This document shows, in pieces, positions 1 through 14,121 of a DNA stretch of 64,000 nucleotides. The position numbers were made by a program, and so were the translations under genes. Source of the DNA: Arthrobacter sulfonylureivorans (lineage in GTDB: Bacteria; Actinomycetota; Actinomycetes; Actinomycetales; Micrococcaceae); NCBI GenBank assembly GCA_004000035.1, contig RJAE01000002.1:1-64000 (forward strand). The letters are read 5' to 3'. Each line of letters opens with the position of its first letter. Position 1 is the stretch's first letter. The notes under the pieces were generated by a model. The model had not been told where the DNA came from, did no database searches, and was given only the letters and a program-made list of their open reading frames with translations.

Positions 1-57
1 CAAACCAGGCTGATAAAACCGCGACACACCACAGGGGCGGCACGCCACGGCACTTCA

Positions 58-112
58 ACCAATAAATAATTGGTATCAACAAACTTGGCACACTATTGAG
101 TTCTCAAACAAC
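58..112 (-). promoter_or_regulatory. Leader of an rRNA operon (pre-16S processing/antitermination region)
   Basis: The minus strand here reads GTTTGAGAACTCAATAGTG followed by TGCCAAGTTTGTTGATACC. I recognise this from memory as the leader found upstream of 16S rRNA in Arthrobacter and related actinobacteria. A small hairpin, ACCAAT/ATTGGT (58-63 with 69-74), follows it. These elements serve in antitermination and RNase III processing in related organisms. No mature rRNA sequence is present in the window. Confidence 0.7.
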
Positions 113-184
113 AGGAGCAAACGAATACTTGAGCAAAAGAATTTCTTTGAAATTCGCTTTGTTTTTCTTCGTTGCGATGTTTCT

Positions 185-214
185 ACTTTATTTCATTCTT
201 TTTCTTTCTGTCAA
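185..214 (-). promoter_or_regulatory. Probable rRNA operon promoter (leftward)
   Basis: On the minus strand a TTGACA -35 hexamer (209-214) and a TAAAGT -10 hexamer (185-190) are separated by 18 bases, in an AT-rich stretch unlike the rest of the window. The conserved actinobacterial pre-rRNA leader follows about 75 bases downstream. The 16S gene itself would lie to the left of position 1. The promoter call rests on hexamer match and position; no start site is known. Confidence 0.7.
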
Positions 215-443
215 ATCCGCGTTTCCGCTTCATTCACTTCAGAAAAAGCTTGGTCCCAGCGAAAAGCTCCAGCAAATTTGCCTGCACACTGGGCGCATGA
301 CTAACCGCTGTCGTTTTATCGAAGGGGTTTTGTCGCGATCCGGCCGGCTGTTTCACAACCCGCGGCGGCGACTCAGAAAACATTACACGGCACCGGCACC
401 GCCCGCAAATCGCTGGAGCGTGATGCCCGCCACCGATGCGGAA

Positions 444-486
444 GGGCCCGCCGTCGGCCTCCGAAACGGAGGAAAACAGCGGGCCC
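444..486 (-). terminator. Hairpin downstream of tyrS
   Basis: GGGCCCGC at 444-451 pairs with GCGGGCCC at 479-486, and an inner CCTCCG/CGGAGG stem lies between them. It sits 39 bases past the tyrS stop codon and before the divergently placed rrn promoter. No U-run follows, so it may act as a GC-rich actinobacterial terminator or an mRNA 3'-end stabiliser. Confidence 0.55.
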
Positions 487-524
487 CTCGGTCAAGCAGT
501 CGGCACGACTGCCGAGTGGCTTCG

Positions 525-1856
525 TCAGCCAGACACTTCCACCATGGCAAGCGTGCGCTTGCCGCGGCGCATCAACAGGTATTTGCCGTGCAGCAACTGG
601 TCAGCTCCGACAACGGTGTCCGGGTCGGTGATTTTCAGGTTGTTCACGTAGGCCCCACCCTCTGCCACCGTCCGCCGTGCCGCCGAATTGCTGGCGGCCA
701 GACCGGACTGGACCAACAACTCGATGATTCCGGTGGTCTCCGGACCGGCAACTGCACTGGGCAGCTCCGCCGTAGCAGCAACCAGGGTGGACTCGTCCAA
801 CTCGGCCAACTCTCCCTGCCCGAACAATGCCGAGGAGGCGGCGATCACCTTGTCGGTTGCATCGGTTCCGTGCACAATCGACGTCACCTCGTAGGCCAGC
901 GTCCGCTGGGCTTCACGGGCGTGCGGCCGCTCGGCCACCGCTCGTACAAGCCCTTCGATTTCCTCCCGGGAACGGAAGGTGAAGACCTTGAGCCGCTGGA
1001 CCACGTCGGCGTCGGCCGTGTTGAGCCAGAACTGGTACATGGCGTAGGGGCTGCACATGTCCGGATCCAGCCAGATGGCGTTGCCCTCGCTCTTACCGAA
1101 CTTGGTTCCGTCCGAGTTGGTGATCAAGGGCGTGCCGATCGCGTGCACAGCGCTGCCCTCCACCTTGCGGATCAGTTCGATGCCGCTGGTCAGGTTGCCC
1201 CACTGATCCGATCCGCCGGTCTGCAGGATGCAGCCGTACTGCCGGAACAGCTCCAGGTAGTCCATGCCCTGCAGGATCTGGTAGCTGAATTCCGCGTAGC
1301 TGATGCCCTCGTCTGAATTCAACCTGGAGGCGACGATGTCCTTCTTGACCATGGTGCCGACGCGGTAGTGCTTTCCGATCTCGCGCAGGAAATCCAGCAC
1401 GCTCATCGGCGCAGTCCAGTCCAGGTTGTTGACCATGCGCGCGGCGTTGTCGCCGTCGAAGTCAAGGAAACGCTGGACCTGCCCCTTCAGCCGGTCCACC
1501 CACTCGGCGACCGTTTCCTTGGTGTTCATGGTGCGTTCGGCGGTGGGCCGGGGATCGCCGACCAGCCCGGTGGAGCCGCCCACGAGTCCCAGCGGCTTGT
1601 GCCCGGCCAGCTGCAGCCGGCGCATGGTGAGCAGCTGGACCAGGTTGCCCAGGTGCAGACTGGGTGCTGTCGGGTCGAAGCCGCAGTAATACGTCACCGG
1701 GTCCCCCGCCAGCAGTTTCTCCAGTTCAGCCTCGTCGGTTGAAACGTGGACAAGTCCGCGCCACTTCAGTTCCTGCCAGACGTTGGCGAAACCAGGGTCG
1801 TTGCGTTGCGAAGCGAGAAACGTATTATTCACGGATTCCAAAATATCAGCCTTCAA
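525..1856 (-). CDS. tyrS: Tyrosine--tRNA ligase
   Basis: Class I aminoacyl-tRNA synthetase that charges tRNA-Tyr in the cytoplasm. The protein has 443 residues, normal for bacterial TyrS. The HIGH-type motif appears as HLGN in SLHLGNL (about residue 67) and the KMSKS-type loop as KFGKS (about residue 253). The last 60 residues look like an S4 RNA-binding domain. The start codon lies inside the end of the upstream helicase gene (overlap 1846-1856), which suggests translational coupling. It has about 15 residues before the usual WQELKWRGL start of the family, so a slightly later start cannot be excluded. Confidence 0.96.
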   Translation of the reverse strand: MKADILESVNNTFLASQRNDPGFANVWQELKWRGLVHVSTDEAELEKLLAGDPVTYYCGFDPTAPSLHLGNLVQLLTMRRLQLAGHKPLGLVGGSTGLVGDPRPTAERTMNTKETVAEWVDRLKGQVQRFLDFDGDNAARMVNNLDWTAPMSVLDFLREIGKHYRVGTMVKKDIVASRLNSDEGISYAEFSYQILQGMDYLELFRQYGCILQTGGSDQWGNLTSGIELIRKVEGSAVHAIGTPLITNSDGTKFGKSEGNAIWLDPDMCSPYAMYQFWLNTADADVVQRLKVFTFRSREEIEGLVRAVAERPHAREAQRTLAYEVTSIVHGTDATDKVIAASSALFGQGELAELDESTLVAATAELPSAVAGPETTGIIELLVQSGLAASNSAARRTVAEGGAYVNNLKITDPDTVVGADQLLHGKYLLMRRGKRTLAMVEVSG

Positions 1857-4104
1857 TTCCCTCAGGGACCTCGCCCTCGGCCAACAGCCGCAGCCGCTGG
1901 GTCGGACGGGTCATGGCCACGTAGAGGTCGCCGACGCGGCCGCCGGTGCGGTGCAGTAGTTCACCAGGTTCGAGCACCACCACGGCGTCGAACTCCAGAC
2001 CCTTGGCCTCCTGCGGGCCCAGCACACTGATGTCCTGTTCCAGCCCGCCCGCTCCGCCGCCCACCCGGCGGCCGTAGACCGCGGCCAACGCGCTCCGGAC
2101 CTCCGGCAACTGACGATCGGCGGCGATGACCGCCAGCAGGCCGCCGCTGGCAGCATCGAGTTCCTCGGGCATGATCGCCAGCAAGTGTTCAACCGTGCGG
2201 CCGGCCGGCACCCGGTCCACGACCGGGTGCCAGCGCCCGTCACGCACGGCTTTCGGGGCCGACACGACCTGGCCGGCGGCGTTCGCCATCCGGACCGCTG
2301 CCTGGGCAATCTGCGCTGGCGTGCGGTAGTTCACGGTCAGTTCTTCGAGCTGCCAGCGGCTGCCCGCGAACGGCTCAAGTGCCTGCTGCCAGGATTCCGC
2401 GCCGGCCGCCGAGCTGGTTTGCGCGATATCGCCGACCACGGTAAACGACTTGAGCGGGCAGCGGCGCATCAGCAGGCGCCACTGCATAGCGGACAGCTCC
2501 TGCGCCTCGTCGACCACGATGTGTCCGAAGGCCCACGTGCGGTCGCCGGAGGCTCGTTCGGCGGCGGTAAGGCGGTTTTGCTGCGCTTGGTTGTAGCCGG
2601 CCAGATCCTCGGCGCTGACCAATCCGTTGATGCCGATGTCACGCAGCGACTGGTCGACGTTTCGCAGCGACTGCTCAGCATTGGCGATGTCGCGGGCACG
2701 GTCTGCGTCCTGCTGGGCCTTGTCACGCCCGGACGAGGCATCCATCTCGCCGAGCAGCTCGGCAGCTTCGTCGAGCAGCGGCACATCGGATTCGGTCCAC
2801 GGCGCATCCGCGGAACGCAACAGCACGTTGCGTTCCGCATCGGTCAGTTCCGGGGTCGCAGCCTCAAGATGGGCCGGCTTGCTGAGCAATTCCCGGATCA
2901 GCTTTTCCGGCGTCAAGGGCATCCACGCCAGATTCAGCGCCACCCGGACATCGCGCGACGTCCGCACGTCTTCGGCCAGATAGGCGCGGTCCGCGTTGTT
3001 GCCCGGTCCCGAGGACGCCTCCAGGGCTTCGCGCAGCTGGTCGGTCAGCTCGCGCAGCAGGATCTTGACGAAGGTCACCCGGGCGGCGTTGTGCGGTTTG
3101 CCGGTGGCCCGTGCGCGGTCCCGTGCCCGCGCCACCTGGCGCGGGGTCAGGGTCAAGATGGTGCCCTCGACGTTGAGCTTGCGCGGCTCCGCCGGCAGCC
3201 TCTGCCGGTTCGCTACCGCGTTGGCCACGACGTCGGCCATGGACAAACGGCCCTTGATCTCGGCCGCGGCAGGGTCGGTTTCCGGCACTGCGCGGATTCC
3301 GGGCATCAGCCCACCGAGCGTTGACATGACGACGCCGGTTTCACCCAGCGAGGGCAGCACCCGCTCGATGTACTTCATGAAGGAGTTCGACGGTCCCACC
3401 AGCAGCACGCCGGCTGACTTCAGCCGTTCGCGGTGCGAGTACAAAAGGTACGCCGCGCGGTGCAGGGCAACGGCGGTCTTGCCCGTTCCGGGGCCGCCCT
3501 GGACCACCAGGATCCCCGGCATCGGTGCCCGGATGATGCGGTCCTGTTCGGACTGGATGGTTCCGACGATGTCGGACATGGCGCCGGTGCGCTTGGAGTT
3601 GAGCGCCGCCAGCAGGGCGCCTTCGCCCTGCAGCGACGCGCCCTCGGCCAGCATGGTCGAATCGAGCACGTCGTCTTCAATGCCCTTGACCTGGTGCCCC
3701 TGCAGGATCAGATGCCGGCGCCGCCGCACGCCCAGCCGTTCAAAGGCAGTGGCCTGGTAAAACGCTCCGGCTTCGGGCGCACGCCAGTCCACCATCAACT
3801 GCTGCAGGTCCTTGGTGCTGAGTCCGATGCGTCCGATGTAGCGCCGGTCGCCGTCGTCCAGATCGAGGCGGCCGAACACCAAGCGGTCATCAACGGCGTT
3901 AAGCTGGGCCAGTCGGTCCTCGTACATGGTCGCGAACGCATCACGTTCGGAAATGTTCTGCATACTGCCCACTGCGCCGCTGCCGCGGACCCGGGCCAGT
4001 TGCTCCTGTTTTTCGGCGCGCAGTTCTTCCAGCCGGCGGTACAACCCGGCGACGTAGGCGCGCTCATGTTCAAGCTCGGCGTGGGCCGAAAGCGATTCTG
4101 GCAT
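1846..4104 (-). CDS. helD: HelD-type UvrD/Rep-family helicase, RNA polymerase recycling factor
   Basis: A 752-residue SF1 helicase-like ATPase. Walker A is GGPGTGKT near residue 201. A DEAQ Walker B-like segment (VDEAQELS) lies near 530, and a motif VI-like YVAMTRPTQRL lies near the C-terminus. The N-terminal RAYVAGLYRRLEELRAEK coiled-coil-like arm and the VDWRAP segment are typical of HelD, which in mycobacteria and Bacillus removes RNA polymerase from nucleic acid. This is distinct from the repair helicases UvrD and PcrA. Its 3' end overlaps the tyrS start by 11 bases, so the two are probably co-transcribed. The promoter should lie in 4105-4227. Confidence 0.88.
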   Translation of the reverse strand: MPESLSAHAELEHERAYVAGLYRRLEELRAEKQEQLARVRGSGAVGSMQNISERDAFATMYEDRLAQLNAVDDRLVFGRLDLDDGDRRYIGRIGLSTKDLQQLMVDWRAPEAGAFYQATAFERLGVRRRRHLILQGHQVKGIEDDVLDSTMLAEGASLQGEGALLAALNSKRTGAMSDIVGTIQSEQDRIIRAPMPGILVVQGGPGTGKTAVALHRAAYLLYSHRERLKSAGVLLVGPSNSFMKYIERVLPSLGETGVVMSTLGGLMPGIRAVPETDPAAAEIKGRLSMADVVANAVANRQRLPAEPRKLNVEGTILTLTPRQVARARDRARATGKPHNAARVTFVKILLRELTDQLREALEASSGPGNNADRAYLAEDVRTSRDVRVALNLAWMPLTPEKLIRELLSKPAHLEAATPELTDAERNVLLRSADAPWTESDVPLLDEAAELLGEMDASSGRDKAQQDADRARDIANAEQSLRNVDQSLRDIGINGLVSAEDLAGYNQAQQNRLTAAERASGDRTWAFGHIVVDEAQELSAMQWRLLMRRCPLKSFTVVGDIAQTSSAAGAESWQQALEPFAGSRWQLEELTVNYRTPAQIAQAAVRMANAAGQVVSAPKAVRDGRWHPVVDRVPAGRTVEHLLAIMPEELDAASGGLLAVIAADRQLPEVRSALAAVYGRRVGGGAGGLEQDISVLGPQEAKGLEFDAVVVLEPGELLHRTGGRVGDLYVAMTRPTQRLRLLAEGEVPEGIEG

Positions 4105-4227
4105 GTGTGTGATCCCTCCCCAAAAGGCAGACCGTCCATTCTACTACCGGGACGGTGGATTTTCCTGCGAGCAGAACGACGGCGGGCAGGCGCGCACCTG
4201 TCCGTTCGCCGCGGGCGGAGTTATTGG

Positions 4228-4767
4228 CTACTCGCGCACCAGCGAACGGATGCGGTGTCCCGCCAAGGCGGACCTGCCGCGCAGTGCCGAGAGCTCGAGG
4301 ACCACGCCGAATCCGGCCACCTGGACTCCGGCCCGTTCAAACAGTCGGCAGGCGGCGCCGAGCGTCCCGCCGGTTGCCAACACGTCGTCCAGGATCAGCA
4401 CCCGCGAACCCGGCAACAGATCGTCCGCATGGATTTCCAGTGTGGCGGTGCCGTACTCCAGCGTGTAATCCTCGGAGATGGTTTTCCGGGGTAACTTGCC
4501 CTTCTTGCGCACCGTGACGACGCCCGTGCCGGAGGCATAGGCCGCGGCGGCCGAAAGCAGGAAGCCGCGGGCCTCCACGCCGGCCACGGCGTCAAACTGG
4601 CCCTGGAACGGGTCGATCAAGGCATGCACCACTGCATGCAGCGCTTCCCCGTCAGCGAATACAGGAGTCAGGTCCCGGAAGACGACGCCGGGCTGCGGAT
4701 AATCCCGGACCGTCTCCGAAAGACGGTTGACCAAGGTTTCAACTGATTCGCGAGGGCGTTCATTCAC
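4228..4767 (-). CDS. apt: Adenine phosphoribosyltransferase
   Basis: Purine salvage enzyme that makes AMP from adenine and PRPP. It has 179 residues, the standard Apt length. The family start YPQPGVVFRDLTPVF is present, and the PRPP-binding loop is VLILDDVLATGG near residue 120. GTG at 4767 is used as start; an ATG four bases inside is out of frame. It lies 9 bases after the glycosylase gene on the same strand, so the two are likely in one transcript. In some actinobacteria apt sits beside relA/secDF, which are absent here. Confidence 0.95.
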   Translation of the reverse strand: MNERPRESVETLVNRLSETVRDYPQPGVVFRDLTPVFADGEALHAVVHALIDPFQGQFDAVAGVEARGFLLSAAAAYASGTGVVTVRKKGKLPRKTISEDYTLEYGTATLEIHADDLLPGSRVLILDDVLATGGTLGAACRLFERAGVQVAGFGVVLELSALRGRSALAGHRIRSLVRE

Positions 4768-4776
4768 CCGTCCACC

Positions 4777-5406
4777 CTACCCGCTGCCGGCACGGCGCCG
4801 AGGTTTCGCTGCCCGGTACGGAGAGACGGTTGGGTCACCTTCCAGCCAAAAGCGCCACGGGTAAGCATCGGTGCCACCCTCGCCGCTGACGCCCACCCGA
4901 GGCCCGTTCCGCACGTGCTGATGCGATGCCTGGACCGCCGGTCGGGTCAGCGCCAAGCCGCCGGCAGCGACGGCGCGGCCGTTGTCGACCAGTCCCAGCC
5001 CCAGGGCTACGGCCAGCCGGGCCGGCCCCCGCGCCAACTCGGCATCCCGCTTGGCCGAGGTCCGCCGGCTGCGGGCCAGGTCCAGGCCTTCGGTGACTTC
5101 ACCGGCGCGGAGCAAGACACCGGTGGCCTGGCCTTCATGGCCGCACACGATGTTCACACAATGGTGCATCCCGTAGGTGAAGTAGACGTAGATATGCCCC
5201 GGCGGGCCGAACATGACCTTGTTACGGTTGGTCAGGCCGCGGAAGGCGTGCGAGCCCGGATCGTGCTCCCCCATGTAGGCCTCCACCTCGGTGAGGCGCA
5301 CCGCAACCGTCCCTTCCGCCGTCGTATGCGCCAACCGGGCACCGAGCAGCCCGGGTGCCACCTCCACGGCAGGCCGGCCAAGCCAGCGCAGCAGAGCTGC
5401 ATCCAC
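4777..5406 (-). CDS. mpg: DNA-3-methyladenine glycosylase (AAG/MPG family)
   Basis: Base-excision repair glycosylase that removes alkylated purines. It has 209 residues. Family hallmarks are visible: [27 protein letters not shown] with the catalytic Glu, [22 protein letters not shown], and LARGPARLA. The GTG start overlaps the TAG stop of the upstream SRPBCC gene by one base, and apt follows after 9 bases, so these three genes form an apparent operon. No SOS-like box was found nearby. Confidence 0.94.
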   Translation of the reverse strand: MDAALLRWLGRPAVEVAPGLLGARLAHTTAEGTVAVRLTEVEAYMGEHDPGSHAFRGLTNRNKVMFGPPGHIYVYFTYGMHHCVNIVCGHEGQATGVLLRAGEVTEGLDLARSRRTSAKRDAELARGPARLAVALGLGLVDNGRAVAAGGLALTRPAVQASHQHVRNGPRVGVSGEGGTDAYPWRFWLEGDPTVSPYRAAKPRRRAGSG

Positions 5407-6395
5407 TAGGCGGGTTGGAAGCGCTGGTAGAAGCGGGCCAAGGCCTCGCGCCGGTGCGCCGAGTCATGTACCTGCCCGCCGCCGAGCATCGTGGCCAGCG
5501 CGTCCAGCCGCATGTGCCATCTGGCCATCAGGCTGCCCGCCGAGGTTTCCCGGCCCAGGTTGTGGACCAAGGTCAGGCGGGTCCTGCCGTCCTCCGGTTC
5601 CAGCATCCAGTGCACGGTGCCGGTGCCCTCCGGTGCGGTCCAGGTGTAGTCAAGCCTGCTGCCCGCGAGCACATATTCGACGTCTCCGCTGACGGTCTGT
5701 CCCGGCAGATTGAATTCGACGGCGCCGCCGGCCTGCAGCTCCACCCGACCGGGTCCGAGCCAGGCCCCGAGCAGTTCCGGCTCGGTCAAGGCCGCCCAGA
5801 CCCGGTCCCGGCCGGCGTCGAGCAACCGCTCGAAGCGCACGCAGGTGAGGCCGGAATCGCTCTCTACCGTGCCCATCGAATGCGAGAGCTGGTACAGGCG
5901 GGAATACGCTTCCCGCAGCGGGGTCCAACGGTCAATTTCCGTATCCGGCCGACGCCCGGCCGCGACCTCGGCCAGCGCGTCAAGGATGGTCTGCCAGCCG
6001 GCGCTGCCTTCGGTCAGGAATTCAGGCCCCTCGGCGCGCGACCTGAACTGCAGCAAGGTTCCGCCATCGCTTTCCAGCACCCGCCATTCAATCACCGACT
6101 CCTGACCGAGCTCGTCTTCCCACGTGATCTGCAGGCTCAACGGCGGGTTCAGCTGCAGCACCGTGCCGCTGGACATGCCCCCGCCCAGAACCAGCTCGTA
6201 GGTGCGGCCCAGCTCCCAATCGGCGTCCAGTGTACCGAGCCACTTGGCGACGTTGTCCTTCTCTGCCAGCAGGCTCCAGATGTAAGTGTGCGGGTAGTCG
6301 AGTTGGCGGTCGAAGGCCAAGACGTAGTCCCCGTCCACGCGTTCGATCCGGCCCTCCGGAACCAGTTTTTCCTCGTCCTGGCTCAGCGTCGACAT
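5406..6395 (-). CDS. Tandem SRPBCC (AHSA1/START-like) domain protein
   Basis: A 329-residue soluble protein made of two SRPBCC/AHSA1-like halves: about 15-165 ([23 protein letters not shown]) and about 180-320 ([25 protein letters not shown]). Both halves keep the W..L.E...L..WLG pattern typical of the activator-of-Hsp90/polyketide-cyclase fold, which binds hydrophobic ligands. The ligand is unknown. A GAGGGAG ribosome site precedes the ATG. It heads the run SRPBCC-mpg-apt. A single protein with two copies suggests internal duplication, though the halves are clearly diverged. Confidence 0.82.
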   Translation of the reverse strand: MSTLSQDEEKLVPEGRIERVDGDYVLAFDRQLDYPHTYIWSLLAEKDNVAKWLGTLDADWELGRTYELVLGGGMSSGTVLQLNPPLSLQITWEDELGQESVIEWRVLESDGGTLLQFRSRAEGPEFLTEGSAGWQTILDALAEVAAGRRPDTEIDRWTPLREAYSRLYQLSHSMGTVESDSGLTCVRFERLLDAGRDRVWAALTEPELLGAWLGPGRVELQAGGAVEFNLPGQTVSGDVEYVLAGSRLDYTWTAPEGTGTVHWMLEPEDGRTRLTLVHNLGRETSAGSLMARWHMRLDALATMLGGGQVHDSAHRREALARFYQRFQPA

Positions 6396-6497
6396 GCTCG
6401 CTCCCTCGGCTCAGTGGCTACGCCCCCTCGCTTCACAAACTACCGCAGAGACTTTTGCTACCGGTCGGTAACTTATGCCGGCGGCGGTCCGCGAGGG

Positions 6498-8583
<2,086 letters not shown>

Positions 8584-8597
8584 GGCCTGGTCCGCCT

Positions 8598-9557
8598 TCA
8601 AACCCTGGCCAACGGTGCCAGCGACGACTTGTCCATCAGCCATGCCATCAGCGCCTTCTGTGCGTGCAATCGGTTTTCGGCTTCGTCCCAGACCACCGAT
8701 TGCGGGCCGTCGATCACTTCGGCAGAAATCTCATAGCCGCGGTAGGCCGGCAGGCAGTGCAGCACGATGGCATCGCCGGCGGCCCGGTCCAGGGCGGCTT
8801 GGTCCACCGCGTAGTCCTTGAACAGCTCCAGCCGCTGCGCCTTCTCGTCTTCCTGTCCCATCGAGACCCAGGTGTCTGTGGCGACCACATCGGCCCCGGC
8901 CAGCGCCTGTGCCGGATCCGAGGTGACCAGTACGGATCCGCCGGTTTCGGCGGCCCTGGCTTCGGCTTCGGCCACCACGGACTGCGCCGGCAGGTAGCCT
9001 TCCGGTCCGCCGATCCGCACATGCATGCCGGCGGTAACACCGGCGAGCAGGTACGAGTTGGCCATGTTGTTGGCGGCATCGCCCAGATAGGCCATGGTGA
9101 GTCCGGCCAGCTTGCCCTTGTGTTCCTGGACGGTCAGCAGGTCCGCCAGCAGCTGGCAGGGGTGGTAATCGTCGGACAGCGAGTTGATCACCGGCACTCT
9201 CGACAGGGCAGCCATCTCCTCCAGCCCGGAGTGGGCATAGGTCCGCCAGACCACCGTGGAGACCATCCGCTCCATCACCTTGATGGTGTCGGATACGGAT
9301 TCCTTGTGTCCCAGCTGGGATTCGCCGGGATTGATGATCAGCGGGACACCACCCAGATCGGAGATCCCGCTGGCGAAGGACACCCGGGTGCGCGTCGAGG
9401 TCTTGTCGAAGATGACGGCCACGGTCTTCCGGCCGGCCCCGTCGCCGGCGAACGGCTGATAGCGGTACGGGAACTGCTTCATCTCCGCGGCCAGCTGCAG
9501 CACTTCGGCCTGCTCGGCCGGGCTGAGGTCGGTGTCCTTGAGGAAGTGGCGGGTCAT
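8598..9557 (-). CDS. argF: Ornithine carbamoyltransferase
   Basis: Converts ornithine and carbamoyl phosphate to citrulline. It has 319 residues. The carbamoyl-phosphate motif STRTR is in [11 protein letters not shown] (about residue 52), the ornithine-side HCLPAYRG motif is near 264, and [11 protein letters not shown] is present. The ATG overlaps the argD stop by four bases (ATGA), which implies coupled translation. It is the anabolic enzyme by context; no arginine deiminase genes are nearby. Confidence 0.96.
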   Translation of the reverse strand: MTRHFLKDTDLSPAEQAEVLQLAAEMKQFPYRYQPFAGDGAGRKTVAVIFDKTSTRTRVSFASGISDLGGVPLIINPGESQLGHKESVSDTIKVMERMVSTVVWRTYAHSGLEEMAALSRVPVINSLSDDYHPCQLLADLLTVQEHKGKLAGLTMAYLGDAANNMANSYLLAGVTAGMHVRIGGPEGYLPAQSVVAEAEARAAETGGSVLVTSDPAQALAGADVVATDTWVSMGQEDEKAQRLELFKDYAVDQAALDRAAGDAIVLHCLPAYRGYEISAEVIDGPQSVVWDEAENRLHAQKALMAWLMDKSSLAPLARV

Positions 9558-10840
9558 GAGGCGTCCTTGCTGGTGGCGGCGGTGCGGGCGGCTGCGGTGG
9601 TCAGGATGTCCGGCAGCGCGGCGGTGAACCGGGCGGCCTGCTCGGCGGTCAGGATCAGTGGCGGGGCCAGCCGCAGCGTGCGCGGACCGGGGCTGTTGAT
9701 GATGAAGCCGGCGTCCAGTGCGGCCTCCACGGCGGCGGCGGCAATGTCGCAGTCCAGGTCGAACCCGATCAGCAGGCCCTCGCCGCGGACCTCCACCACG
9801 TGGTCGATGCCGGCCAGCTGCTCGCGCAGCCTTTCCCCGAGCGCCGAGACGTGGGCCAGCAGCCCGCGGGACTCGATGGCGTGCAGAGTAGCCAGCCCGG
9901 CCGCCGTGGCCACCGGGTTGCCGCCGAAGGTAGTGCCGTGCTGGCCAGCGGTCAAGAGGTTCGAAGTCTCCGCACCGAAGGTCAGCAGTGCGCCGACCGG
10001 GAGGCCGCTGCCCAGGCCCTTGGCCAGGGTGATGGCGTCGGGAAGGATCCGTTCGCCGCCGGCCACGTTGCCTTGGAACGCGAACCAGTTGCCGGTCCGG
10101 CCGACGCCAGACTGCACCTCGTCGAGAATCAGCAGCGCGCCGGCAGCCGTGGTGGCTTCCCGGGCGGCCAACAGAAACCCCTCCGGCAGCGGCCGGACGC
10201 CCACCTCGCCCTGGATCGGTTCCAGCACGACGGCGGCCACCGTCTCATCGACGGCGGCACGCAGTGCGTCCTCATCGCCGAAGGGAAGGTGGATAACGCC
10301 GCCCGGCATCGGTTCGAAGGGTTCGCGGTAGGCCTGCTTGGCCGTCAGCGCCAAAGCACCCATGGTGCGGCCATGGAAGGCGCCCTCCAGGGCAATGATC
10401 TTGGTCCGCGTGGGACTGGAGTTGCGCCGAGCCAGCTTAAACGCTGCTTCGTTGGCTTCGGTGCCGGAGTTGGCGAAGAACACCTTGGAGCCGGCCGGAG
10501 CGCCGGCCAGCTCCAACAGCCGCTCGGCCAGCGCGATCTGTGCCGGACTGGTGAAGAAGTTCGAGACATGGCCGAGGGTGGACAGCTGGTCGGCCACGAT
10601 CCCGGTCAAAAACTCGTCGGCATGACCGAGCGCGTTCACCGCGATGCCGCCGAGCAGGTCCAGGTATTCCTTGCCATCGGCATCCCAGACGGTGCAGCCT
10701 TTGCCGCGCACCAGCACGCGCTGCGGGGTCCCGAAAACACCCATCAGCGATTCGCGATACTTCTCCAGCAACTGTTTGCTGTCCAGTCCCTCCAGGCCGG
10801 CCAAGCCAGCCGCCGTGGACACTGCATGGGCCGTGTTCAT
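9554..10840 (-). CDS. argD: Acetylornithine aminotransferase
   Basis: PLP-dependent class III aminotransferase of the arginine pathway, which forms N-acetylornithine. It has 428 residues. The PLP lysine is in [11 protein letters not shown] near residue 271, with [14 protein letters not shown] preceding it and [12 protein letters not shown] near the N-terminus. The family often also accepts succinyl-diaminopimelate. It has four-base overlaps with argB upstream and argF downstream. Confidence 0.95.
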   Translation of the reverse strand: MNTAHAVSTAAGLAGLEGLDSKQLLEKYRESLMGVFGTPQRVLVRGKGCTVWDADGKEYLDLLGGIAVNALGHADEFLTGIVADQLSTLGHVSNFFTSPAQIALAERLLELAGAPAGSKVFFANSGTEANEAAFKLARRNSSPTRTKIIALEGAFHGRTMGALALTAKQAYREPFEPMPGGVIHLPFGDEDALRAAVDETVAAVVLEPIQGEVGVRPLPEGFLLAAREATTAAGALLILDEVQSGVGRTGNWFAFQGNVAGGERILPDAITLAKGLGSGLPVGALLTFGAETSNLLTAGQHGTTFGGNPVATAAGLATLHAIESRGLLAHVSALGERLREQLAGIDHVVEVRGEGLLIGFDLDCDIAAAAVEAALDAGFIINSPGPRTLRLAPPLILTAEQAARFTAALPDILTTAAARTAATSKDAS

Positions 10841-11751
10841 GATTCGTCTCCGTCCGGAACAATCTGGGTGCCGATGCCGGCTGCGGTGAAAATTTCCAGC
10901 AGGATGGAGTGCGGCATCCTGCCATCGACGACGGCGGCCCGTTCCACTCCCCCGTCGACCGCCTTCAGGCAGGCTTCCATCTTGGGAATCATGCCGGACT
11001 GCAGCCCCGGCAGCAGCCCGCGCAGTTCCCCCGCCGTCAGCGACGATATCAACGAGGACTTGTCCGGCCAGTTCGCATACAGGCCCTCGACGTCGGTGAG
11101 GATCACCAGCCGCGAGGCGTGCAGGGCATCAGCGACCGCAGCGGCCGCGGAATCCGCATTGACGTTGAGCACCTGGTTGGTGCCCTCGCCGTCGCCGCCG
11201 ATTTCCGGCGCCACGGTAGAGATCACCGGGATCCGGCCGGCGTCGAGCAGATCCAGGATGGCCGAAGGATTGACGCCAACCACTTCGCCCACCAGTCCCA
11301 GATCTACCTCCTCGCCGTCCACCACGGTGCCGGTGCGCACCGCCTGCAGCAGCCCGCCGTCCTCACCGGAAAGTCCCACGGCGTACGGCCCGTGCGAATT
11401 GATCAGGCCCACCAGTTCCCGGCCCACTTGTCCGGTGAGCACCATGCGCACCACGTCCATGGCTTCGGGAGTGGTGACCCGCAGTCCGCCCTTGAACTCC
11501 GATTCGATGCCGAGCCGGGAGAGCATGGCATTGATCTGCGGTCCGCCGCCGTGGACCACCACCGGCTTGATGCCCGCGTGGTGGAGGAAGACAATGTCCT
11601 CGGCGAATGCCTGCCGCAGTTCGTCGTTGACCATCGCGTTGCCGCCGTACTTGATCACCATGGTGGTGCCGGCGAACCGTTGGATCCAGGGCAGCGCCTC
11701 GATCAGCGTGGCGGCCTTGTCCTGGGCCATCAGCATTGTGTTCTTCATCAA
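10837..11751 (-). CDS. argB: Acetylglutamate kinase
   Basis: Phosphorylates N-acetylglutamate, the feedback-controlled step in many actinobacteria. It has 304 residues. Amino-acid kinase fold motifs are present: VIKYGGNAM near the N-terminus, [10 protein letters not shown], and VLTDVEGLY. The N-terminal helix before the kinase core ([18 protein letters not shown]) is the type linked to hexamer formation and arginine inhibition in related enzymes. It lies three bases after argJ and overlaps argD by four bases. Confidence 0.96.
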   Translation of the reverse strand: MMKNTMLMAQDKAATLIEALPWIQRFAGTTMVIKYGGNAMVNDELRQAFAEDIVFLHHAGIKPVVVHGGGPQINAMLSRLGIESEFKGGLRVTTPEAMDVVRMVLTGQVGRELVGLINSHGPYAVGLSGEDGGLLQAVRTGTVVDGEEVDLGLVGEVVGVNPSAILDLLDAGRIPVISTVAPEIGGDGEGTNQVLNVNADSAAAAVADALHASRLVILTDVEGLYANWPDKSSLISSLTAGELRGLLPGLQSGMIPKMEACLKAVDGGVERAAVVDGRMPHSILLEIFTAAGIGTQIVPDGDES

Positions 11752-11754
11752 TCC

Positions 11755-14039
<2,285 letters not shown>

Positions 14040-14121
14040 CTACGATGTAATCAGAGCCGGCCGGTCCGCGACCCAGTCTAGCCGCCGGCAACGATTCCCC
14101 CGAGTGTTAAGGAGACCCGAG

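Noticed and set aside
96-1316. A 406-codon plus-strand frame starting in the rrn leader
   Set aside because: Its first part is the AT-rich rRNA leader and the rest is antisense to tyrS. No domain is visible.
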